From Paraflavitalea pollutisoli (lineage in GTDB: Bacteria; Bacteroidota; Bacteroidia; Chitinophagales; Chitinophagaceae), in contig NZ_JARKMX010000003.1 of assembly GCF_029360705.1 (NCBI RefSeq), positions 434,001 through 498,000 of the forward strand: 64,000 nucleotides of DNA, read 5' to 3'. The translations under genes and the position numbers were made by a program. The stretch's first letter is position 1, and each line of letters begins with the position of its first letter. A model generated the notes under the pieces. The model was given only the letters and a program-made list of their open reading frames with translations. It had not been told where the DNA came from and searched no databases. Below, one piece after another: positions 20,228 to 28,900 of this stretch.

Positions 20228-21151
20228 CTATTGTTCTTCGATGAGTTCTTTCAGTGCGATGATGTCGAGGAAGTTGGTGGCGGTTGGCATAAAAGAGGCT
20301 TCCTGCATCAGTTTGTACCTCCATTGCGTGAACTTACCTTTCCAGATACTGCTTTCCCGGATCACCGCATCGAAGTACTCTGTGGGATCTGCGGCGGCAT
20401 TGAGATCGGTGAGTACCGGCAGGAACTTGGCCGATATCCTGGTTTGCTCGCCATTGGGACAGGTAATGATTATGTAGTTCTTGTCGCGGGAGATAATGAG
20501 GTTTTTGTCCAGTATGATATTACCATTGGCATCTTTGATCAGTGGCGCTTTGATGCCGGTTCTGTGTGTGGTGGTCTGTGCCCGCATATCTTTTACCGCG
20601 GCATATTGTATATCATTGAAAGGATCTTCCTCTATGACGGCAGCGCTATAGCCGGGTATCAGCCTGGCGTCGCTGCTGACCCTGCGGGCTACATCGATAC
20701 GTTGCCGGGGCCGAATGGCGATCGATGCATCCACGGCAGGTAAGGAAGGTTGTACTTTGGTATTGTCGGTGTCGGCAACGGCGGCGGGTATCTGTGGTCC
20801 GCCCTGTGCTGTGGTGGCTTGTTCCTGATTCAGAAAACTCCAGGTAACCAGGCCTGCTACGATGAGCACAATGGCAGCTACTGCGATCTGCCGAAACGGG
20901 AGGCGAATGACTTTTGCCGGAGCGGCTGATGACTGGGCCGTTTCACGGGCTGCTTCGTTTACTTCCAGGGCCAGGTGGATCTGCTGCCATACAGCAGGTG
21001 GTGGGGTGGCTTCCCAAGCATAAAGTTTGTCGGTTATTCTTCCTTCACGGGCATCATATTCTGTATCCAGACGGGCGCTAATAGTGTCCCAAACGCCTGC
21101 TGGTGGAGGTGTCTCGTAGTCGTGAAGAATATGTTTGTTGTTGGCGGACAT
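20228..21151 (-). CDS. Putative anti-sigma factor, single membrane span
   Basis: 307 residues. The N-terminal cytoplasmic part has two similar segments, DYETPPPAGVWDTISARLD and AWEATPPPAVWQQIHLALE, followed by one membrane span (IAVAAIVLIVAGLVTWSFL, about residues 92-110) and a periplasmic C-terminal domain of about 190 residues. This layout fits Bacteroidota anti-sigma proteins. The ATG lies 1 bp after the stop of the upstream ECF sigma gene, so they are cotranscribed and probably act together. The call rests on topology and context; the zinc-type anti-sigma motif is absent. Confidence 0.75.
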   Translation of the reverse strand: MSANNKHILHDYETPPPAGVWDTISARLDTEYDAREGRITDKLYAWEATPPPAVWQQIHLALEVNEAARETAQSSAAPAKVIRLPFRQIAVAAIVLIVAGLVTWSFLNQEQATTAQGGPQIPAAVADTDNTKVQPSLPAVDASIAIRPRQRIDVARRVSSDARLIPGYSAAVIEEDPFNDIQYAAVKDMRAQTTTHRTGIKAPLIKDANGNIILDKNLIISRDKNYIIITCPNGEQTRISAKFLPVLTDLNAAADPTEYFDAVIRESSIWKGKFTQWRYKLMQEASFMPTATNFLDIIALKELIEEQ

Positions 21152-21152
21152 A

Positions 21153-21731
21153 TCAGCGGGTAAAGGATTTTTTCGTGTCGCTTAAATACTGTGCTACTTT
21201 CTTTTGCAGGATCGACTTGGCGCGGGCCAGTTGTGATTTACTGGTTCCTTCACTGATGCCGAGCATTTCGCCGATCTCTTTGTGCGAATATCCTTCTATC
21301 ACATACAGGTTAAATACGGTTCGGTATCCGGGTGATAACTCCTGTACGATGTTGATGATATCCTTTTCTGCCAGGCTATCGAGTGCGGTAATATCTGCGT
21401 CTTCGATGGTATTCTCTTCCTTCTCACTGACGCTCGATAACTGAGCCGATTTTTTACGAAAGTGTTCTATTGACGTATTGACAAAAACTCTCCTGACCCA
21501 TCCTTCAAACGAGCCTTCCGAACGGAAGCGATGAAGGTTTTTGTACACTTTGATAAATCCCTCCTGAAGCAGGTCCTGGGCATCGTCGGCATTATTGGCA
21601 TAACGCAGGCATACAGCATACATCTTTGGTGCGAAACGTTTATACAGTTCTTCCTGCATGCGCCGGTCGCCCGCAATACTGCCTCTTATCAAGTCGGATT
21701 CAGAAATGTTATAGTTGCTTAGTTGATCCAA
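21153..21731 (-). CDS. ECF-type RNA polymerase sigma factor
   Basis: Directs RNA polymerase to a specific promoter set. 192 residues. Region 2 (about 24-90) holds the ELYKRFAPKMYAVCLRY helix, the DAQDLLQEGFIKVYKNL segment and WVRRVFVN; region 4 (about 125-180) holds YRTVFNLYVIEGYSHKEIGE and the helix-turn-helix GISEGTSKSQLARAK. The start codon is TTG at 21729-21731, because a stop lies six codons upstream and no ATG precedes region 2. It is coupled to a membrane anti-sigma gene. Its regulon is unknown. Confidence 0.93.
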   Translation of the reverse strand: MDQLSNYNISESDLIRGSIAGDRRMQEELYKRFAPKMYAVCLRYANNADDAQDLLQEGFIKVYKNLHRFRSEGSFEGWVRRVFVNTSIEHFRKKSAQLSSVSEKEENTIEDADITALDSLAEKDIINIVQELSPGYRTVFNLYVIEGYSHKEIGEMLGISEGTSKSQLARAKSILQKKVAQYLSDTKKSFTR

Positions 21732-21805
21732 ATTTTTAAATAAATATTATGAAGTGGTGTCGTGGGGTGATCTTTCAACAGAATCCGCAGCATTCACCAG
21801 GGTGG

Positions 21806-22396
21806 TCAGGTATGCAGTACCATTTCCTGCAAAAAGGAAACCAGCTTGTCGGCCGCTTTGCGGCGGTGACTCATCCGGCCCTTTTCTTCCAGGCTCATTT
21901 CTCCAAAAGTAAGGTTACTTCCTGCAGGAACAAAGACGGGGTCATATCCAAATCCACCGCTTCCTTTCCTTTCTGGTATTATGGTCCCTTCGCAGATGCC
22001 TTCAAACTGGTATTCCTGGCCCTCCCAGATGAGGGAAATGACCGTACGGAACCTGGCCCGGCGATTGGGATTATTACCCAGTTTATGCAATAATTTGTCG
22101 ATGTTATTGTCAAAGGCTTGGTCACCATCGGCATAGCGGGCGCTTTTTACGCCCGGTTCGCCCTGCAGGGCTTCCACCTCGAGACCGGTATCTTCGCTGA
22201 AACAATTGACCCTGGTAAGCCCCCAGATGGTGCGTGATTTCTCGGTGGCGTTGGCCTCGAGGGTATCGTGGGGTTCGGGGATGTCGATGTCGATACCGGC
22301 GTCTTTCAGGCTGATCACGGTGATCTTTGTGCCGATCGTTTGTTGTATCTCTTCTACTTTGTGTGCGTTGTTGGTCGCGAATATGAGTCTTATCAT
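21806..22396 (-). CDS. rdgB: Non-canonical purine NTP pyrophosphatase (Ham1/RdgB)
   Basis: Hydrolyses ITP, dITP and XTP to monophosphates and so keeps them out of nucleic acids. 196 residues, family length. Signatures are LIFATNNAHKVEEI at the N-terminus, CFSEDTGLEVEAL with the active-site acidic residues, the loop around GVKSARYA, GSGGFGYDPVFVP, and the C-terminal MSHRRKA with the conserved His-Arg. ATG start. It lies 19 bp behind the 22416-23138 gene on the same strand, probably one transcript. Confidence 0.96.
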   Translation of the reverse strand: MIRLIFATNNAHKVEEIQQTIGTKITVISLKDAGIDIDIPEPHDTLEANATEKSRTIWGLTRVNCFSEDTGLEVEALQGEPGVKSARYADGDQAFDNNIDKLLHKLGNNPNRRARFRTVISLIWEGQEYQFEGICEGTIIPERKGSGGFGYDPVFVPAGSNLTFGEMSLEEKGRMSHRRKAADKLVSFLQEMVLHT

Positions 22397-22415
22397 CGAT
22401 TTGGTTTATGGGTCA

Positions 22416-23138
22416 TCAAACGCCAAATATCTTCTTCAGGCTATCCCACAAACGACGTTTCAGCAATTTACCATCGTCTGTTTCTGTATTCAGTTCATCG
22501 AGCGACGGGGTATAGAGGTAGGTGGTGCCTGCATATTCCTGGTCTTTGAATAGCGGGAAGGAGAGGGGCAGGCCGGCCTCTTCGGGCTTAACGCCAAACA
22601 GCAGTACGCGTCTGGGCGTAAGCTGTTCTTTCAGTATCTGTATATCTACCCGTTGGGCGGCATCGTTGATAATGGCGACATCGCCCAGGTTGAGTTTACA
22701 GGCGCCCAGCATTTTAGTCAGCATTTGCAGGTGATGTTCGGGCAGGAAGGCTTCGCCGGGGCAGCGAACCACGACGGCTACCTGTTGCCGGTTATTACCC
22801 AGCATTTTATAGAGATGGCCGGCCGCTGGTGGAGGTGCGGCGGCTGCGGGCTGTGGCGTCGCTGGTATTTCCAATGGTGCGGCGGCTGCGGTAACAGGGG
22901 CAGGCATTGGTGTGACCAGGGCAACCGGTGCTGGTGTCGGGGTTGCGGCGCTGGCGGACATGGCTGGTGCAACGGGTTGCTGGGCCTCGACGGTCGGAGC
23001 GACCACTGTGGCCGGCTTTTCTTCCACTACGGCTGGTCTGCCTCCTTCGAGTACAGCTTTGCCTTCTCCCTGCACGATGGTTTTTTTGTAAAGCCCGGCC
23101 AGCACAACTCCCGGTAATTCTATGTTATACGCCGACAT
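22416..23138 (-). CDS. Protein with Pro/Ala linker and psi-like C-terminal domain (hypothetical)
   Basis: 240 residues in three parts: a short N-terminal segment (MSAYNIELPGVVLAGLYKKT), a long Pro/Ala/Val-rich linker (about 30-105), and a C-terminal globular domain (about 106-240) with LYKMLGNNRQQVAVVV, RRVLLFGVKPEEAGLPLSFP and LYTPSLDELN before a final helix (RLWDSLKKIF). No named family is certain. The C-terminal pattern (buried strand, short linker, 'P-x-L-x-x-L', then 'R-x-x-L-W' helix) resembles the DNA polymerase III psi subunit HolD; this is a speculative reading discussed in the findings. It is probably cotranscribed with rdgB. Confidence 0.7.
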   Translation of the reverse strand: MSAYNIELPGVVLAGLYKKTIVQGEGKAVLEGGRPAVVEEKPATVVAPTVEAQQPVAPAMSASAATPTPAPVALVTPMPAPVTAAAAPLEIPATPQPAAAAPPPAAGHLYKMLGNNRQQVAVVVRCPGEAFLPEHHLQMLTKMLGACKLNLGDVAIINDAAQRVDIQILKEQLTPRRVLLFGVKPEEAGLPLSFPLFKDQEYAGTTYLYTPSLDELNTETDDGKLLKRRLWDSLKKIFGV

Positions 23139-23187
23139 ACAATTGATTATGGGTCATTTTGACGATGGATGGAAAACTGATCATGAT

Positions 23188-23203
23188 GCTAACAATTGTT
23201 AGC
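23188..23203. promoter_or_regulatory. Perfect 16-bp palindrome, candidate operator
   Basis: GCTAACAATTGTTAGC is fully self-complementary and lies between the divergent psi-like gene (start 23138) and ilvE (start 23272), just upstream of the ilvE promoter. It could bind a dimeric repressor. A second hairpin (CTGCCTG/CAGGCAG, 23209-23230) follows and overlaps the -33 element. Confidence 0.45.
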
Positions 23204-23221
23204 AAAAACTGCCTGGATTTT

Positions 23222-23251
23222 TTGCAGGCAGCCAGTTTAATTGTTTCTTTG
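23222..23251 (+). promoter_or_regulatory. ilvE promoter
   Basis: TTG (23222-23224), 19-bp spacer, TTTCTTTG (23244-23251). Spacing fits the Bacteroidota consensus; the -7 box has one mismatch. The ATG follows 20 bp downstream. Confidence 0.6.
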
Positions 23252-23271
23252 CGGTTCAAAAATACTGGATT

Positions 23272-24339
23272 ATGATTGATGCATACAGCATACCTGTTAC
23301 AAAAATTGAAAGGAGTAAGTTGAACGATATTTCGTTGGAAAACATCCCCTTTGGCAGGTATTTTACGGACCACATGCTGGAAGCCGATTACATCGATGGT
23401 GAGTGGAAGAATGTGGAGATCAAGCCCTATCAGCCCCTGGTACTGAGCCCTTCGCTCGCGTCGCTGCACTACGGTCAGGCCATTTTCGAAGGCATCAAGG
23501 CTTACCGGAATGAGGCAGGTGAAGCATTTATTTTCCGTCCTTACGATAATTACCAGCGTTTCAATGTTTCAGCTCGCCGCATGCAAATGCCTGAAGTGCC
23601 TGAAGATCTGTTCATTGAGGGTATGCGCCAGTTGATCAACCTGGACAAGAGCTGGATTCCCAATAAGGAAAATCATTCTCTGTATATCCGTCCCTTCATG
23701 TTCTCTTCCGATGAAGTGATTGGTGTAAAAGCATCTGATACTTACAAGTTTATGATCATCCTGAGCCCTACCGGGCCTTATTACGCGGCGCCGGCACGGA
23801 TCTACGTGGAAGAGACCTACACGCGGGCTGCTCCGGGCGGCGTTGGGTTTGCCAAGGTGGCCGGTAACTATGGTGCCAGTATGATGGTTACCGCTGAGGC
23901 CCGGAGCAAGGGGTTTGACCAGGTATTGTGGATGGATGCAGCTGAGCATAAATATGTACAGGAGATCGGTACGATGAATGTATTCTTCATCCTGGACGAT
24001 AATAAGGCCATCACACCCGGACTTGAATCCGGAACGATCCTGGCGGGCATCACGCGCGATAGTGCGATCACCATTTTGAAAGAAATGGGACTTACGGTGG
24101 AAGAAAGGCCGGTGAACATCGATGAGGTGATCGAGGCTTACAAAGCCGGAAAACTGAAGGAAGTATTCGGTACCGGTACGGCTGCGACGATTTCTCCGAT
24201 CCGGGAACTGACTTACAAAGACTTTGTAATGAGCTTCGATGTAGAGGGCTGGAAAACGGCTCCGGAGATGAAACGCCGGCTGGACAGCATCCGCGAAGGA
24301 AAAACTACTGACAATCATGGCTGGATGTTCAAAATTTAA
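23272..24339 (+). CDS. ilvE: Branched-chain amino acid aminotransferase
   Basis: PLP enzyme that interconverts valine, leucine and isoleucine with their 2-oxo acids. 355 residues, matching the longer (eukaryote-like) BCAT class. Recognisable parts are LHYGQAIFEGIKAYR, FNVSARRMQMP, the PLP lysine in FAKVAGNYGASM (Lys195), WMDAAEHKYVQEIGTMNVFF and VFGTGTAATISPI, the phosphate-binding segment. ATG start with its own promoter. It is followed by about 180 bp containing the rpsL promoter, with no obvious terminator seen. Confidence 0.96.
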   Translation: MIDAYSIPVTKIERSKLNDISLENIPFGRYFTDHMLEADYIDGEWKNVEIKPYQPLVLSPSLASLHYGQAIFEGIKAYRNEAGEAFIFRPYDNYQRFNVSARRMQMPEVPEDLFIEGMRQLINLDKSWIPNKENHSLYIRPFMFSSDEVIGVKASDTYKFMIILSPTGPYYAAPARIYVEETYTRAAPGGVGFAKVAGNYGASMMVTAEARSKGFDQVLWMDAAEHKYVQEIGTMNVFFILDDNKAITPGLESGTILAGITRDSAITILKEMGLTVEERPVNIDEVIEAYKAGKLKEVFGTGTAATISPIRELTYKDFVMSFDVEGWKTAPEMKRRLDSIREGKTTDNHGWMFKI

Positions 24340-24416
24340 CACCGGGCGTGTTAGCCATTAACTGTGAATGTATTACAGCGGTTATAGGCAGCATTTGGCG
24401 GGCCTTAATTCAGAGT

Positions 24417-24493
24417 TTATCCACATTCGGCCCGATAATTACGTAAAATGGTAGATTAAGATTTGGTATTTAATTGGCTGGGTTTTACCTTTG
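24417..24493 (+). promoter_or_regulatory. rpsL-rpsG promoter with upstream element
   Basis: TTTG (24462-24465), exactly 20 bp, TACCTTTG (24486-24493): the best Bacteroidota-type promoter in the window. Upstream lies TTATCCACATT (24417-24427), which contains a perfect DnaA-box 9-mer and recurs before the pyrG and fusA promoters. Confidence 0.75.
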
Positions 24494-24518
24494 CCGTCCC
24501 AAAAATAAAAGGTTCAGA

Positions 24519-24899
24519 ATGCCTACAATTCAACAATTGGTAAGAAAAGGAAGAGAGATCATCAAGGCCAAGAGCAAGTCAAGGGCTTTGGATAGCTGTC
24601 CGTTCCGTCGCGGTGTTTGCACCCGTGTATATACAACTACTCCCAAGAAGCCTAACTCGGCTTTGCGTAAGGTAGCGAAGGTACGTTTAACGAATAAAGT
24701 AGAGGTGATTGCCTATATACCCGGTGAAGGTCATAACCTGCAGGAGCACTCCATTGTGTTGGTTCGTGGCGGTCGTGTAAAGGATTTACCTGGTGTTCGT
24801 TACCATATCGTTCGCGGTAGCCTTGATACAGCTGGTGTGAAGGATCGTAAGAAGAGCCGTTCTAAATACGGTACTAAACGCGAGAAAGCCAAGAAATAG
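24519..24899 (+). CDS. rpsL: 30S ribosomal protein S12
   Basis: Decoding-centre protein of the small subunit. 126 residues from ATG 24519 ([13 protein letters not shown]); an upstream in-frame reading overlaps the promoter. The streptomycin-site loops [19 protein letters not shown] and [17 protein letters not shown] are present with Lys at the usual resistance position (wild-type sequence, TPKKPNS). First gene of a two-gene unit with rpsG. Confidence 0.98.
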   Translation: MPTIQQLVRKGREIIKAKSKSRALDSCPFRRGVCTRVYTTTPKKPNSALRKVAKVRLTNKVEVIAYIPGEGHNLQEHSIVLVRGGRVKDLPGVRYHIVRGSLDTAGVKDRKKSRSKYGTKREKAKK

Positions 24900-25007
24900 T
24901 AACTGGCGGTCCCCGTTTGTGTACATACACCCGCTTCCGCGGATAACAACATAGTAAGATAAAACCGGATCGGCAAGGCTGGTCCAACTTATAAACAAGC
25001 GATAACA

Positions 25008-25475
25008 ATGAGGAAGACTAAAGCCAAAAAAATTGCCCCGGCTCCAGACGCAAAATACAATGATGCTCTGGTTACCCGTTTCGTCAACAACCTGATGTGG
25101 GAGGGGAAAAAGAATACAGCATTCACCATTTTTTATGATGCTATGGATCGTATTTCCAAGCAGACTAACGAAAATGGTTATGAAATTTGGAAGAAAGCAT
25201 TATCTAACGTTACCCCGGCTGTAGAAGTACGTAGCCGTCGTATCGGTGGTGCTACTTTCCAGATCCCTGCTGAAGTTCGTGCAGACAGAAAGATCTCCCT
25301 GAGCATCAAGTGGCTCATCCGTTACAGCCGTGAAAGAAACGGTCGTAGCATGGCTGAAAAGCTGGCTAACGAAGTGGTAGCTGCTGCAAAGGGTGAAGGT
25401 GGTGCATTCAAGAAGAAGGAAGATACGCACCGTATGGCTGAAGCCAACAAGGCTTTCGCTCACTTCAAGGTTTAA
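25008..25475 (+). CDS. rpsG: 30S ribosomal protein S7
   Basis: Primary binder of the 16S 3' domain and nucleator of the small-subunit head. 155 residues, bacterial length; contains [15 protein letters not shown] and the segment [15 protein letters not shown]. It follows rpsL by 108 bp on the same transcript. Unlike the usual str operon, a strong terminator comes directly after it instead of fusA. Confidence 0.98.
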   Translation: MRKTKAKKIAPAPDAKYNDALVTRFVNNLMWEGKKNTAFTIFYDAMDRISKQTNENGYEIWKKALSNVTPAVEVRSRRIGGATFQIPAEVRADRKISLSIKWLIRYSRERNGRSMAEKLANEVVAAAKGEGGAFKKKEDTHRMAEANKAFAHFKV

Positions 25476-25500
25476 TCTCCTCCAGGATCAATATATTCAA

Positions 25501-25530
25501 GCCATTCCGGTATCCGGAATGGCTTTTTTT
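25501..25530 (+). terminator. Terminator behind rpsG
   Basis: Perfect 10-bp stem GCCATTCCGG/CCGGAATGGC with loop TAT and seven T. It separates rpsL-rpsG from fusA. Confidence 0.92.
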
Positions 25531-25914
25531 GTTCTGCTCTCCTAAATCTATCCATTAAAGCAGTTCAGGAAGCGGTTAATCCCCGTTGACTTCGTCGCAG
25601 GAATGCCCAAAGACCCGCCTGTTCTGCACAACGTTTCGCCAAGGCGACATAATAATTATCCACATTTACCCGTTCCGCACCCAAATTTAATACTGCCCGG
25701 CTGCCATTCTCAATACCCCTTCAATAGGCTGTCTATCAGCTTTCCTGTACATGTTTATTAATTGCCATGCAATCTTCCCGCTTCCATGATAGCATGCTTT
25801 TCCTTAATAAGTTATCCAGAGACACTTGCATTAATGGCCAAAAGCTATTTATTTTATTCTCGTATTTCAATAAGAGCCTATATCCTATAGAAAAATAATC
25901 CGAAATCGTACCCC
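25531..25914. other. 384-bp intergenic region with two DnaA-box-like sites
   Basis: No coding frame. TTATCCACA occurs at 25656-25664 and a one-mismatch copy TTATCCAGA at 25812-25820. The region is AT-rich towards 25850. The promoter of the downstream repeat protein could not be matched to consensus. Confidence 0.4.
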
Positions 25915-28900
25915 ATGAAGAGCCTGTTGAAATTGATGCGTATTGGGCTTCTTGTGCCCCTGCTGTACCTGCCCCCCCTCCTTGGAGTGGCCCAGGACTG
26001 TACCAAGTTGAATTTTACCACGACTACCCGGGAATCCCGGTGTATCGCCACCGGTAGTATGACGGTCAACGTCACCGGAGGATCGGGTAATTACAACATT
26101 AAAGTAACCGGGCCGGTATCCACGGCCTACACTTCATCCACCAGCATTACCGGATTGTCTGCCGGCACTTATACAGTGAGTGTTAAGGACATTACTACAA
26201 ATTGTGTTACCGAAAAATACAATATCGTAGTACCTGGTTCTTATAGTGAGCCCAGGTTTGTACTGAACAAGACCGACGTGACCTGTATGAATGGTAACGA
26301 CGGAACGGTAACGGTAGCCAACCTGCTCGGTGGACGTTCTCCCTTCAGCTATACCATCGTGGCCCCTTCGCCATCGAAAGTGGGTACTACCAATACCACC
26401 GGACAGTTTACCGGATTGGTAGCCGGCGAGTATGCTATTCAACTAAAAGATTCCTGCGGCGGTCAACAAACCCGCCGCATCACCATTTTGAACTACCAAT
26501 GGTGGGTAGATGGTGTTACCATCTCCAAAGTTGGTTGCGATAGTGCGCAGGTAAGCGTTAGATTGGGAGATAGTAAAGGCAATACGACCGTGTTCAATAA
26601 CTTCAAATTTGGAGTTGTAAGAAGTGCCGGCGATACCGTATGGTCTACCAATAGTACGTTCCGTTTCCTGATCGGGAAAAAGCGCTCCGTTACGGTAGTA
26701 GTCAAGGATCCTTGCGGTACTACACAGGTAAAAACCTGGGTTGACCCCAACGTGCCTTCGGTAAATGCGAGTGTCACCACCAGTGACCTTACCTGTGATA
26801 ATTTCAAGGCCACAGTAACTGGTCAGGCTAACCTGACGAATCCTACCTACAACTGGTATACCGCAGCGGGTGCTTACCTGGGTAATAATACTACCGGGGT
26901 AATGCCGGGATTGGCCTATGGTAACTATTATGTGGATATCCGCGATAATTGTTATGATACCACGATCCGCCGGCCCTTCTCCGCAACACGCGCTAAGCCT
27001 ACGGCGGCTGACTGGATCAATACCTACGAGAAAGCTTGTGCTACCTTCAGTGCTTCGGTGGTCTATATGTCGAATATGACCAACCCGACTTTCACGCTGC
27101 ATAAAACGGCAACTGGTCCACAGATAGCTACCAGTACTGATGGTGTATTTACGAATATTCCTTACGGATCTTATTGTATAAAAATTAAAGATGGATGCTA
27201 TGATACTACGCTTACACGTTGTTTTACTGAAAAAGCGCCCGTTCCGTCCGTGTCGTTAGATGTATCGACCAATAGTTCTTCCTGTGCCAACTTCTCGGCA
27301 TCAATAAAAGGACAGAGTAACTTAACCAATCCGGAGTATTGTCTCTATAAAGGCAATGTTAAAGTGGACTGTAACAACACTGGCACTTTCAACAACCTGC
27401 AATTCGACACACGGTATTGCATCAGGATCAAAAATGATGTATGTTATGATACGACGATCGAGCGTTGCATTACCGTGCCTCGTACCCGGCCGAGTATAAA
27501 CGCTGCTCCCGACTTTACCTACAATTGTAACAACTTCAATATTCGTGTCACTGGCCAGACCGGCCTGGAGAATCCCCGTTATTGCCTCTACGCACCGAAT
27601 GGAAGCGAGATCAGCTGTAACAACGATGGGATTTTCAATAATCTTCCTTATATCACGACTGGTACGTATTGTGTAAAAGTCAAGAATGGGGCTGGCTGTT
27701 ATGATACCACCATTACACAATGTTTTACTCCCAACAGACCCAAACCTTCTCTGTCCAGCGTGATCAATATCAGTGGTAAAGGTTGCGATGGTTTTACGGC
27801 TAAAGTGTCGGGATCGAACCTCGGAACTGCCAAGTATATTTTATACAACGCATCCAGTGTAGCCATCGATAGTAATAGCACAGGTACTTTCAATAATGTG
27901 CCTTATGGCAACTTCTGTATTCGTGTAAAACCCAATTGTTACGATACTGTCATCGAAAGATGTAACACGGTGAAAAGGGATGTACCCAGCGGTGGAAGCG
28001 TCTCCGTTAGCGCAATCGCCTGTGGCGATTTTACCGCTAAGGTGAACAACCCTAACAATATCAAGAATCCAGAATATCTGATTTACGATACCCTGGGTAA
28101 CTTTATCGTCAAGAACAGTAACGGTACTTTCACCAAACTACCGTTGGGTTACTATGAGGCACGGATCAAAGATACCTGTTACGATACGATCATTGTACGT
28201 CGCTTCAATGCAAACCCTGTATCGATCACTATCTCCGTTTCTGCCAAGGAGTCGTGTACTTTCGGGACGACAGATCTCAGCGTTACTTTCAGTAGTGGCA
28301 ATGCGCCGTACAAAGTACAGGTGTTGAACCCGGTTGGTGTAACGGTGATAAATACCACGTCTGCCACCAGCCCCGTGTTGATCAGCGCACTTCAGCCGTT
28401 GACCGGTGGCCAGCAATATACGGTGATCGGTATCGACAATTGCGGTGGCCGTGATACAGTCCTGGTAACGCCGAAGCCCAGTATCATCAACAAGACAAAG
28501 TTTGTGAAATCGAAATGTCCTTCTGGCGTATGGGAAAACGGCGCCACGGATATCGATATCGATGTTAGTTCTAACATGGGCGTGGTGAAACCCGTGATCA
28601 TCAAGAAGAACAATACCAACACAACCATTAACTACGCTTCCAATGTTGGTACACAATTTAAGTTTGTAGACCTGGAGCCGGCCAGCTACATTGTGCAGTA
28701 CACTGTACCCAACTGTACGGGAAAGATCTATGATACCATCGAAGTGGTGCCCTACTCATTCCCGGGTCTGCAGCAATCGGCGGCTTATCAGTGTGATAAT
28801 AATAACTTTAGCGTGGGCGCCGTGGTGACAGGTGGTACTGGTCCTTTCGCTTATGAGATCATTGGTAGCATACCGGCTTCGCCGAGCATCAATGCCACCG

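Noticed and set aside
25656-25820. Replication origin (DnaA boxes TTATCCACA and TTATCCAGA in an AT-rich gap)
   Set aside because: Only two boxes, no dnaA, dnaN or unwinding element nearby; a 9-mer is expected by chance about once per window of this size.
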